Below are positions 12,780 through 23,567 of a stretch of 64,000 nucleotides of DNA, piece after piece (the first letter of the stretch is position 1; every line of letters begins with the position of its first letter). Origin of the DNA: Opisthorchis felineus (lineage: Eukaryota; Platyhelminthes; Trematoda; Opisthorchiida; Opisthorchiidae); contig SJOL01004711.1 in assembly GCA_004794785.1 (NCBI GenBank), positions 123,356 to 187,355 of the forward strand. Reading direction: 5' to 3'. The notes beneath the pieces were generated by a model. That model was not told where the DNA came from and did no database searches. It saw only the letters and a program-made list of their open reading frames with translations. The translations under genes were made by a program, and so were the position numbers.

Positions 12780-14475
12780 GACGGTTGTTCAAGTCTGAAA
12801 ATACGTTCCTGAGAATTTGACTGCTCACAGCCTATAACAGTGACCTAATCAGTAAAATAGCTGTTGAAAGGTTTTTAAAATGTTCTGCTTGCCTGGATCG
12901 CAAGGTCGCGTAGTGCCAAATACGCTGCGTCCCTTCGGATAAATGGTGATCGCAAATTTCCAACTTCCTATTCGGATTGTTTCGCTCCGAAGATGGACGG
13001 AAAAATGCAAGTCATTATATAACATTTAACAGCATTATTCATTTTAGGGGCAACCTGCTTCGTCAATCTTCTCATAGTTTCTCTCTGAGTTCAAAACGAC
13101 AGAGAAAAGTGACGGAGATCTACAAACCCACTGTTCACGGAAAGCGATAGGGAGGATCCACATTTTTCAAATAGGTAGTCTTCATAGTAGCAAACGCCAC
13201 TACGGCAGATTCCTATTTGAAATGAACGACTTCTTCGTTCATCAAAATTTGCAAGATAGTATAACTATAGGTGCGGTTCAGCAGCGAGAACCTCATTAAG
13301 GAGAATATTCTGAGCTGCCTGCTCCTCACGAAAAGTGAAAACATCACAGAAGGTACTGTACACCATCATTTACCAACATTCCTAAACCCGTTTCACAGCA
13401 CTGTTCACACATATACTGTACCAGAAGAATGTGCCAGTACTGACTGACCTACACCTTACCATCACCTTGTGTTGGCAGTCAGATGCCACCATCATTTGTG
13501 GTGGAACTGAATGACCATTCTGAGTGTGTCAAGACTGAGTTGGCGGCCAGTTTTCGCTTGCATATATATATATATATGCTTATATTCAAACCGGTGCTGA
13601 ATCGCTTGCTGACCAAGCTAAATGACCGTGAGCTTTTGGTGAATGTAGATGTCGAGCCACATCAACGCCTCGTGCCCTTTATGTAGCGGTTGTGCCGCCA
13701 CATGGAATCTGGTTCATTTTCAAGGCTTTTCAAGACCAAATAGATGACCTCTGCTTAGCTATTGTCATTCGGGTGGTCGATAGATTAACGTCCTCGATTC
13801 TGCGCCAAGAGGTGAAGAGCTGGCGATGAGCTGATTATGCAAAAATGTTTTAAGTTGGTCATTTAAAACCTGCGTGACATTCATTCTTGGTACCCATATT
13901 CCAAAACGGACTCACCGCTCTTTACTCCAAGTAAATTGACACAGCATTCAAACAATACTAAAGTAACAGGTCGTATAGTTATGTGACCAGTACGGTGCCA
14001 CCTCATACAGCTGTTGCAGCTGTCGTCGTCCTGCACTCATCTTCCACGGGCACGGCAGGAGATAGCTAAAAAGAACTGGCAGAAGTTGGACACAGAATTC
14101 GGAAGGAGCTCTATTTCATGTTACAGAGGAATAACAAAAAGATTTTGGGAGTTCTGCCGATACCTAAAGCGAAACATAGTGAGAATGAGGAAGTCTGAGG
14201 CGACCATAGAATAACTGCACCGAAGAATACTGGAAACTGGTTAGTCTGTCTCGTTTCTGGCAAAACGTCCAGTGCTGTGCGTAAAAGAACCCGTATACAG
14301 ATCTCCTATTTTTTGGTAGCACTTAATTACAAATCATAAGCACATAATGGCTGAAGTTGAGAGTAATGAAGCTACGCGGAACATCTGTTAAGTCCCAAAT
14401 TCAGTAAGATCCTTTGGTTTTTCTCCGCCGAGAACAGACTGGACCTTACCACGATGTGGTGGTTTGTGTTTCCGT
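12780..14475. other. Non-coding stretch with a short AT tract
   Basis: No supported gene. A perfect alternating AT tract of 16 bases occurs at 13562-13577. Frames of 66-67 codons around 13.5 and 14.0 kb carry no motif. Confidence 0.45.
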
Positions 14476-14479
14476 GACC

Positions 14480-16340
14480 CATTGAACTATACTCGGGGTG
14501 TCCGCGCGACAACCGCAGACTCCTCTTTTACGCTGGTCAATTGTTAAAGGTCTGGTTCTCTTTCGTTTGTCTTGCATCAATCTTGGCCCCGACATCTACA
14601 TGTCACCCGTGGCCACAGCCTCAAGAACTTCGAAATCATTCTGCAAGCCTCGAAGCCCGGTCTTTCCGGATGACTTTGTTGTCCACACTCTGAAGTAGGC
14701 AGGAAAACAAGTTGCTCTTAGTGTGACACTGGACTCGCTTGACAATGATGTGTGCTGTGTACCGGAAACGGGAATACAAAATCCAAGGAGGCCTGTTGAG
14801 TTAGTTATCCCATCAAATTCCACTCGCTTTCGGCTGTGCACGTCTGGCAACCCAGAGGCCGCCGTGGCAGGACGTGCAGGGTTCGGTATCGTCCTAAGTC
14901 CTCGAATATCTGTTGGTAGTCATCTCTGTGCGGCTCGTCCGGCAACGTCCGTGAAGGAGTCTCACATGCAGGAATTTGATCGTTGTCTGCCTTTCGTATC
15001 CGCTTACGTCCCGAACGATTGAAATTCCGATGTCCTGAAAGACAATCTTTGTGAGGCCTTGAGTGCCTTGTGTACTGTCAGCTAAAAGCACAGATAACGT
15101 GGTTGCCGGAGATCTGAATGCACAAGTGGGTAGGCTTAGCATATCTGAGACTCATTTGGGTGGTCGATTCGAACTGGACTAGGTACGCACAGAAATTGGA
15201 GAGTAACTGCTTCAGACACAAGCTGACTGCAGACTGTTTTTATGCGGTACTGTCTTCCGAAATTCTCAGGCCGCGTGGAGTCCTCCAACAACTGGCGTGC
15301 TGCGGACCCAAACTGATCATATCGTTATCACTTGCCAAAAGCGTGAATCAATAACTGACTGCCGCTCGTTTTCAAACACTCCTGTGGGTTCTGACTTCGC
15401 ATTTGTCCGGAGTTCTTTCTCTCTTAGTTTTCCGCGCACGAGGTGAACAAATCTCCCAGCAAGTGAGGAACCGGTAAATCACGAAGTTATACTGGGAGGA
15501 GAACACCACGTCTTTCCACAGTGCTGAGAGTTTTTCCCACGACATGGCGCTACCACGTCCACTAAAGCAATAGATATCAGAAAAAACGGTAACACTGCTT
15601 GAATCTTTTGGCCAGCTGCTGATACTCAGCCAGGTTATCGAAATGAACTAGAACTCTGGACCGTGAATATGGAATGCCCCACGGCATCGAAGGTTTTTGA
15701 CTGCATATTCTCCCTCAAGTGCCGCAAAACTCCTGGTCCGGATGACTTCCCACATGCATTATTCAAAGACGGGGATGAAGCCCTCACTCAGCACTTTCGT
15801 GACTTATATGCCTCCACCTGTAAAAAGGAGACTGTCCCTGACAACAGGGCAGAATCAGTGATAGTGCCCATTTTCAAAGGTGATAAATAAAATGTAAATG
15901 TTCAGTTTTGTAACTAAGATTTTAACCAAAGAATGTGTCCAAAACCAAAGCTGCGTTGGTCGGGCATCCATTGCGTATGCCGAATCACTGATAACCAAAA
16001 TGAGTGCTGTTTCCATGCCCAGTTCAGAGTGGTGGAAGCAAAAAGGTGGCTAACGTTTGGCCTGACAGAGGGGTATGAAAGAGATTACGAAAAGTCTGGG
16101 TACAGTCGATGTGACTAGATTTTCAGGATGATATCCATTTGATCCTCATTGTACATTTCTTGAATGAATGTCTGGCTGTGAAGGCACCCCCTAATTACTG
16201 TGGTAAGCCGGCACGAATTCCCTTCTCCATCCACTTTTACTATGTTCTTTACAATAAGGCTCTCAAGTAAGTTGCGGTTATGCGGCAGAGGAACACAGTA
16301 TTCAACGCTGATGTTATGTTGTCATTAATGACAATGGAGC
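14480..16340 (+). mobile_element. RTE/CR1-like LINE, internally deleted copy A1
   Basis: This is a decayed non-LTR retrotransposon whose parts follow element order on +. An apurinic endonuclease domain spans about 14690-15430. A short piece just before the reverse transcriptase lies at 15660-15890. The sequence then jumps to the C-terminal end of the polyprotein at about 15925-16170, followed by a 3' untranslated tail to about 16340. The tail matches the tail of copy A2 (shared CAATAAGGCT and a GCGGCAG/ACGGCAG...AACGCTGATGT block). Nearly the whole reverse transcriptase core is missing, so this copy cannot move by itself. The 5' boundary is uncertain. Confidence 0.8.
14498..16170 (+). pseudogene. 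LINE endonuclease-reverse transcriptase pseudogene (A1)
   Basis: The endonuclease begins with SVTLDSLDNDVCCVPETGIQ and continues with a GDLNAQVGRL block near 15110 and a QTDHIVI block near 15315. Near 15390 the usual catalytic SDH motif reads SDF, so the histidine is lost. The reverse transcriptase entry is recognisable as TPGPDDFPHALFKDGDEAL and SVIVPIFKGDK (15720-15890). After a junction near 15895-15925 the frame TKECVQNQSC...MPSSEWWKQKGG and QRGMKEITKSLG (15928-16115) is the extreme C-terminus of the same family. In-frame stops are frequent. The protein normally nicks DNA and copies its own RNA at the nick. Confidence 0.8.
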
Positions 16341-16970
16341 GTGTATCTGGATAGTGCCGCAATTCTTTCAAAGTGCGCATTGATATTTCCACTTCTTCTG
16401 GATTTCCAGTTATTCTTTAATTCACTAATTAATCAATTACCCGTAAAGAGTAACCATTTAGGTCCCAAACAGCCTGTCTGAGGCTATAAATTTGCGTAAT
16501 TTAACAGTCCGTTGCGATCCTCGTTCAGATTTCATCCCGATAGGCTAATCAGCCTTTAGCGCGCCAATTCTGTTCATCACTTTTCAGGAAAAATTGCGCA
16601 AGTTGTGGCCAAAAATCCGAAGGGCCATACATTTTTTATGGGGGAACGTATAAATGGGCGCCGCCCGAAGCGGATTTGCGGATCAACAATGCTCAAAGCA
16701 CTAGACGACTACGTGTTTTAATGGAGCCAAAATTGGCTCGCGCTGCACGGAAAGCTTGACATCGATAAAGACTCTGAAGAATAATATTGGGAAATGAACG
16801 CGCAGCAAGCCTAAATGTTATGACATAACATTAGACAGCGGCACGATTTACATGTTTATGATCGAGGTGCAGGCCTCAGCTTCCATGAATATAGGACACC
16901 ATTTCTCGCAGCATAGCACCATGCAAATGTTACCGGGGATTGCACCCTAACACCATCAAGACGGTAATTG
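16341..16970. other. Non-coding stretch
   Basis: No open frame or repeat could be assigned here. Confidence 0.4.
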
Positions 16971-16974
16971 ATAA

Positions 16975-17330
16975 TCTGGTGGCATTCCCAGCTGAATCTT
17001 TTGTTTATGATGTTTTAATTCAAGTTGAAGATAAGGTTGACGGGAACTTGGAGACCACGTCTATCTGACGAGCTCCAAGTAGAACGAAACCCATCGTGGG
17101 CTGTCAAAGAGCTTTCAGCAACTATATGAGCAGCGTGCTACGTCTACATAATGCATTATGATATCCCGAATATCGTATCAGCTGACGCATGAGCAACCCG
17201 GATGCAGCACATTCAGTTGAAGAAGAACATTAAAAACGAGCATTTTAGCTGGGATTCAGGTGAGTCTCTTGTGTAAACCAGATTGTTGTACAAATGCGTG
17301 TATTTGTCACAAAGTGTCTTGTTCTTGTGT
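16975..17330 (+). repeat. Family D repeat, copy D4, circularly permuted
   Basis: The hammerhead-like core comes first: CTGACGAG at 17065-17072, then CGAAAC ending at 17090. It is followed by TTTCAGCAAC, TATCCCGAATATCGTATCAG and CACATTCAGTTGAAG, and only then by the head (TAGCTGGGATTCAGGTGAGT, CAAATGCGTGTATTTG). In D2 and D7 the head precedes the core, so D4 is a circular permutation of the same unit. A short inverted piece (CCCAGCTGAATCTTTTGT) just before it at about 16985 suggests an inverted partner. Confidence 0.65.
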
Positions 17331-18990
17331 GCTAGGAAACACAATTCTAGAAAATGCTGCTTCCGAATCCACCCAAAGAGTTCTATGTAATTTGTGCAAC
17401 TACTCAACAACCTACTTATCTCGCCACGACTAATTGGAGTTTTTAGTATGGTTCCAATCCGGACTGAGAACTAACAAATCCGGTACCTAAACTGGACTAA
17501 AGCAACTAAAGTCTATGTTGATGAAAAGGTTGTAGCCGGCAGCCAATTCGAGGATGCCCATACCGAGGTTTGAAAGATAATTTCACTATTTTACCTGTAA
17601 GTAGAGGGCCATAGCTTTCTCATATAGGTGGTACCTGTCGACAAAGTATCATATTAAAAAATCAAACCTTCACCTGAACTGCTGGTATTAACCAAAAGGT
17701 GGACATTGTTTGCTTTGGATACACATCAGTCTGGTTGCTTCTCATCCGGTGTCTGGCTGTTTTTTTCGCAAAATGACCCACCCTGAACCATCACCGATGA
17801 ACTCGGTGGAAGAATTTTTTAGCAAACCCCGCCGGCAACAAGCCTGACCATCTAGAATATCCAGACAAACTTTTCCACATCTAACTCAAACCTTTCTAAC
17901 CACGATGTGAGCTTCTGTTCAACCCAGTATCTTTTGCAACTCGGTTCAATAGACAGGGTGTTTGTTGTGAGATCAAACGATATTGTCATTACTACAAAGC
18001 AATCGTCGGATTTTCAGGAAACATACACGCATTTAGCTGCCTCCGCATACATAAAACAGACAGGTTTAGATTTAACAACAACTCACTGAAGTTGAGATAT
18101 CATCGTCGTCTACAGGTAGTTGAATCAATAGCGGTACGTTTAGGAAAACCAAAAGATTGTCAGGAAAATCAAAGAGATGGCTCCTCAGATCAGAGGCTGT
18201 TCAAACGCACATAACTGATAGTTATCCGCAAGCGACTTTGAGAAGAACGGCGTAGTGCTTATACAACGAAACCACGTTTTAAGGGTGGTTGGGTACCTGC
18301 GTGGGTTTTGCGTGCGCCGTGCAGATGAGTGACGTTCGTTATATCTGGTTTTTACACTATCATCCTGCGGAATTCGTATGCATTATGACTGGCTGCTTCG
18401 TTGTCTTTTAGAGCCATTGACACAAGAAAGTCAGGGGAAAAGTTTTTCATAAACCATTGTTTTGATCAACGTGTGTGACCTTCGTCAAAAGTCTCCACCA
18501 GTAATCTCAATCTATTGGACCTCATTTGTACCGGATATGATACGGATTTTCTGAAATAAATCAATAATCGAGTTACGTTCTTTTGTTCGCAAAATACATG
18601 CTTCCCTCAAACGGCACGCATCCTTCGTCAAAATCGGACTATCCTTGAAGGGGCCTCCTCATATGGGAAACAGGCTTTCGGTCGTAATTTCGCAATGTTT
18701 TCCCATACAGCTTAGTTCCTCAAGGCTTTTCACGTAACTCGTTTCGCCTTTGAGCACATAGGCTTGCCAAAATCCGCAAGTACTTCAGTTGCTGGAAATA
18801 AACATCACTAATTCAGCGAAGTCTCTAGGCAAAATTGCACTTACAGTGCATGAAGAAAGCAGTAATTTTTGAAGCGATCTCCCGTAGCGCTACTTGAGGT
18901 GGTGCCCCAGGGCCTCTTGAACGTCTGGTACAGATAAGCCTTGGACTTCTACCAAGAAACAAGTACGCAGTGTTTCATCAAGCAAGGTAG
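17331..18990. other. Non-coding stretch upstream of the bHLH gene
   Basis: No recognisable coding frame. It presumably includes the distal 5' region of the bHLH gene. No conserved regulatory module could be identified by eye. Confidence 0.4.
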
Positions 18991-18992
18991 TC

Positions 18993-19000
18993 TATATAAT
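18993..19000 (+). promoter_or_regulatory. TATA-like box upstream of the bHLH gene
   Basis: TATATAAT lies about 357 bases before the bHLH start codon. In AT-rich DNA such a match is weak evidence. It is noted because it is the best TATA-like string found in the proximal 400 bases. Confidence 0.2.
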
Positions 19001-19356
19001 ACCATAACGCTCATTGTCCTACTACGTCACTGCTAGATGAGTTCTTTAGACCATACTCGAACTATGGACGTCCTCTTATTGCTTTGGTAGCGTTGATGGC
19101 ATATTGGCGCTCAAGCGTGTTTCCTGGGTGTAACTTGTCTTAGAGGAAGGTCCATCGAATGCTGGCAATGTTGCACATTATATCACCATATTCTACACCC
19201 CATATTTTTTTAATCCCACGAACTATCTCACACAGTCTGTTCTCTACTTTCTCCACTCTGAAGGTAAAACTGAGAGAACCCTTTTGCTCTGGAAAGTTTC
19301 TACATCTTGAACGCCCTTTGAACGCTTGGCCTGTCTCATAGACTGAAGATAAAAGA

Positions 19357-20265
19357 GTGCGGTCAATGGAAGACGAATCACAAAGCACTGTTGACGCCAC
19401 CCGAGTTTTCATCCAACGACAACCAACCAGAATCCAAAATGAAAGCACAAAGATCCGATCGGAAACACATGAACGCGTAACACGTACAAAGCTTCGTCGA
19501 GAAAGAGCCAACGCTCGTGAACGATCACGAATGCATGATTTAAACTCAGCGCTCGACACACTGCGCAAACATATTCCTCTGTCCAACAGATTGTACCCAA
19601 CAGTGAAGCAGAACCCCAGTGTGTCTAAAATGGCTCCGTCAGTTCGACCCGCCGGACATTTGAATCAAAAGTTGAGCAAGATTGAAACGCTGCGGTTGGC
19701 TAGAAACTATATCATCCTGCTGGTATCAATACTGCGTAATAAACAAACTCCCACCACAGAACAAGTGGTCAACTGCCTATGTAGAGGACTTTCGCAAATT
19801 ACAACTAATCAGATTTCTTCAGCCGTGCAATCGATCGGTGATGGGTGTTGCAGCCTGACACAGGTATCAGCAGAATCATTTGATAACAGTGGTACATTGC
19901 ATATTTGTCAATTCTTACCAAGGCAAAATAGAGAATCACGTGAATGTGGCCCAATACCAAGGCGAAACTTGGAGATTCAGTTAACAGGTGTTGCTACCCG
20001 TTCCGGTTTAGAAGACAGTGTGAAACAAATTGACCACTCGGCTTCAATTAAGCCATTTTACCACTCCTGCATATCAACAGACGTGGCATCACAGGACATG
20101 AAATCAGAGTTCGAAACTCGCTATGTACATTCCAACCACGCCTGCAACATAGCACCATACTCCGATTTCGGGCTTTACTCTTTCGTGGATAGTTCTCTGA
20201 ACGATCTATCGTACGCAAAACATTTTAGTCAGACAACAGGCGGCACGTATTCCCACACTAACTGA
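19357..20265 (+). CDS. NeuroD-family bHLH transcription factor
   Basis: A single open frame of 302 codons encodes a proneural-type basic helix-loop-helix factor. Such proteins dimerise with E proteins, bind E-box DNA in the nucleus and drive neuronal differentiation. The basic region and helix 1 lie at residues 46-73 (ANARERSRMHDLN, with the E-box-contacting Glu55). Helix 2 lies at about 104-127 (QKLSKIETLRLARNYI). Immediately after comes LCRGLSQITTNQISSAVQ (141-158), which matches the extra C-terminal motif seen in NeuroD proteins, so NeuroD is favoured over neurogenin or atonal. The loop holds about 29 residues between Pro74 and Gln104, against about 5 in typical NeuroD proteins. The rest is unconserved, Ser/Thr-rich sequence. 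Met1 or Met4 may start translation. The absence of introns fits NeuroD genes. The long antisense frame over its 5' part is a shadow. Confidence 0.93.
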   Translation: MRSMEDESQSTVDATRVFIQRQPTRIQNESTKIRSETHERVTRTKLRRERANARERSRMHDLNSALDTLRKHIPLSNRLYPTVKQNPSVSKMAPSVRPAGHLNQKLSKIETLRLARNYIILLVSILRNKQTPTTEQVVNCLCRGLSQITTNQISSAVQSIGDGCCSLTQVSAESFDNSGTLHICQFLPRQNRESRECGPIPRRNLEIQLTGVATRSGLEDSVKQIDHSASIKPFYHSCISTDVASQDMKSEFETRYVHSNHACNIAPYSDFGLYSFVDSSLNDLSYAKHFSQTTGGTYSHTN

Positions 20266-23200
20266 TTACCTCTATCAAAGGGATTGAGAAGCTGTTTATT
20301 TGCTTACCATTCCATCGTCCTCTAAGACAGTTTGTTTCCACAATGAAATGAGTACATTGGACATAATTATTTACCTGATAGTATACAGTATGCAGGTATG
20401 ACGGCGGTGTCATTCTTTGTCATTTCTGTCTTATCATTTTTATCTGAACTCGGCTTCTTTAAAACAGCTAGATGGATGGCTAGGTGACCCCTAAGAGCAC
20501 TGTCACATGTACCCGCACCTGAGATTCATGCGGTAACCACTGGGGTTAGCCTTTTCATGGCTTGCGGAATAATAGAAACCCAGTCAGCTTTTTTCGGGTT
20601 AACAGGCGTTACAATATCTTGAGTGTTCATTAAATTATCCAACTTAACCAGGCAGGAACAAATCACAGCTGACTACCTGACGTATTGACTGCGTGATGTT
20701 TTTCGAAGGGATGTAAACACTCATGGTTCTAGGTTTTACTGTTGGAGCAAAACTCAGGAGACTAACACTAGAGAATGCTGCCTACAATACTTCTTCAGTC
20801 TGTTTTGGTCACGGATAATGACCATTTGTTGAAAATATGATATTCAGAATGCACACGACACAGGCACGTTCTACTCACAAATTCTCAACAGTGTTATTTC
20901 AAGTAAACGAAGGACTACGAAGACCTGCTCAACAGCGGTCTTCTCTGGGAGGACAATCGGAAGTTACCTCAGTTAAAATAAACGTTCCTACAAGGCCCAG
21001 AATCCCACAATAGCTTATTGTTTGCTACACTGTGACGTACGTTCAGCCTCTGTGTTTTCCCCGTTGTGCCTTCTATTGAGGTAAATGTTCTTTGAGGTGA
21101 AGCAGTTCATGTTTTTATGTGCTCCCTGACTACCGGTCCCTTCAAACTTTGACTATGTCTGTAATGTACCTACCTTTTACGTCCTCTTCTTTTACAGAGA
21201 ATTACTAGCATGTAGCTTGATATTAAAGAAGTATTCATTTTGGGCTGTAGGCCCACGTAATGCCCGAATTTAATAGCAGATGCTGGATTTTTGTTGGGAA
21301 TCCTGCGATAACAATTATCACAATTCTTGAACACCCCCACCAAATAACACTTTGCAAACAACTGATTCGTTGATTCACGACAAAGCAAACCGATTGTTTC
21401 CCAAACTTTTTCGCGAACGAAACGAGTTTAGTTTTTAGCTATTCCTAATGGAATAATGGCTGCCAAAGCTGCATGGTATTTAAAAGTCTACTAAGCCCAC
21501 TGCCGTCTTTTGCATGTGGTAGTCGCACAGATGCAAGACTCTGGCTAGTTGACTTATCAAGAAAAACAGGCAAATGAATTTGACAAGCATCCAACAATTT
21601 GTGACAAACTCAAGAACCGATAAAGAATGACGTTCAGTAGGGTTTGTGTGTACACACATGTTAGGACCATATGGCAGATAAGGAGTAAGGCTTGTCATCT
21701 GCGCCATCTGTTTAAATTAAATGCGTATTTGCGAAGTCGGTAAAAACAGAAACATTGGTGTTGTTCATTCAGAAGTGAGGCGATTACTGTTCTGTTTTAC
21801 TGAAAAACATATTTGTTTGACGAAATGTTTTCTGATCATCTTTCTAAAATGACCAGGTTTCACACTTTCTCCATACGATCCACGCCCTCTGAATTCGGTG
21901 ACAAAACAACGGCCGATTGTAAGCAATCCCTATACGCATGGAACAAGGGACGATACCGGTTGTTCTTTATTCGTAATCGACTGGGCTAGATACATCCGGG
22001 TCCACAAAGAAAATGTTAGATGGGATCTAAGTGTATCGTCGTTAAAAATTGGACAAACATGCGCACCCATGACCTCCAAACGTGATCGACACCAGCCTAC
22101 ATCACAACTGATCTCTGTTCGGAATCTTTCTATGGAATTTCTGGGGTTTCCAGTGGCTTTCAGAATGTAAATGTCCACAGTGAATAACCCGGATATTAAG
22201 CGGTCCTGCAAACATGTGAATTAGTGTTCCAGGAATCGACGGTTGCCCTGTTTAGCCAATCCTAACTAGAGATTATGCAAAAATCACTGTGGTACTGTGA
22301 AGCAGGGTTAACCGCTGATCGATAAGTTCATTCACAAAAGCGTTATATCCTTGCCTTGTTGTCTTTACCATTACTAAGCCAGGACAAAATTGCAGGTTTT
22401 CCGTGAAGTTTATCAGTAAACATACAGATGTATACAAAAGAAACTTCCATTCATCATAGTAGACCTTAACAGACTACGTAGCTACCGGATTCTCAGTTCT
22501 GCCGCCAGCTTTCTAATCTACTCGTCATTTCAAGTGGTTTCGCGCAAGGAACCCAAAACATTAAGTGGTTTTGGCCGTGAGCCGTCAGTTCCACCGTTCT
22601 CCTTAATTTTTCTGGGTTAATTTGGCTTTCGAATTAGCCTCTTGTTTTCTGTTGATACCAGAACCATGCGCATTAGTATCTCAGTCAGGACCAGGTGCCT
22701 GAGCTGTATATCTTGAGAGCCAGTTGACCCCCTGTCCAGGACTTGTTGAAGTGTGTCATTTTACGTTTTCGAGGGCCTAATCAATTTGAAGTGATATTCA
22801 GGAGGAAGTTTGTGACAGCTAATCAAGAATTCAAACCGATATCAGGCTTCCGGACCATCAAAAAGGGTGCAATCCATCTTTTTTTTGGTCAAAGAATCTT
22901 ATTAACATCATCTGTAGGGTAGGAAGAAAATGTGTCAAGGGTCTTGTTAATGTTAACGCACGTTCATGTCTCTTCAGATGCCCCGATACTTTCTTCCATC
23001 TGCATTCGAAACCGCACACAAGATCAAAGTCATCTTAAACTCATCCCCAAGTTCTATCCCCTACACGGTTCTTAACCTACTTTGACATAGACTTTAAATT
23101 GACTTTAAATCAGCACTAAGAGCTGCTGACGCACATTTTCTATGCTTCATCGTCACCAGTTCCATAACCTTCTCTGAAGATTTGTGGTGTTGGCTGTAGC

Positions 23201-23565
23201 AATGATGCGTTACAAAAACGACTGAACTACAAAAGGCAGTCGTTTTGTTGGTGTGCTTGTACTACCAAGTGATGTTCGAAGTGCGGAGAATGCTTGGAAT
23301 TAAAATCATATTCTTGAATTTGTTGTACATTTTTTCAGTGAATAGCGTTTTGATGTTGTTTCAATAGATTCACCAAAATAACTCGCTTATTTCCTTTAGC
23401 CTTCCTAAAGTTTTAGTCCGCATGGTCATGTTAAACTTGGTATTTACATCTTCAGGGTGCATAGATGAGTCTTCTTGTTACAAATTGCATTTATATTCGC
23501 TTTTTTACCCAAGCTGCTTATTTGAGATATTTTAACGGGGTACTATTGAGCTTCTTGAGTCTCTT
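20266..23565. other. 3' flank of the bHLH gene, then non-coding
   Basis: No supported gene. The first few hundred bases probably include the bHLH 3' UTR. Frames of about 90 codons on both strands at 21.9-22.2 kb overlap each other and have no recognised motif, so neither is called. Confidence 0.4.
20977..20982 (+). promoter_or_regulatory. Candidate polyadenylation signal AATAAA
   Basis: A perfect AATAAA hexamer lies about 710 bases after the bHLH stop codon. Its use is unproven; the motif is common by chance at this base composition. Confidence 0.2.
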
Positions 23566-23567
23566 CA

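Noticed and set aside
19140..19586. 148-codon minus frame over the bHLH 5' end
   Set aside because: It is the antisense shadow of the conserved basic region and helix 1, with no motif of its own.
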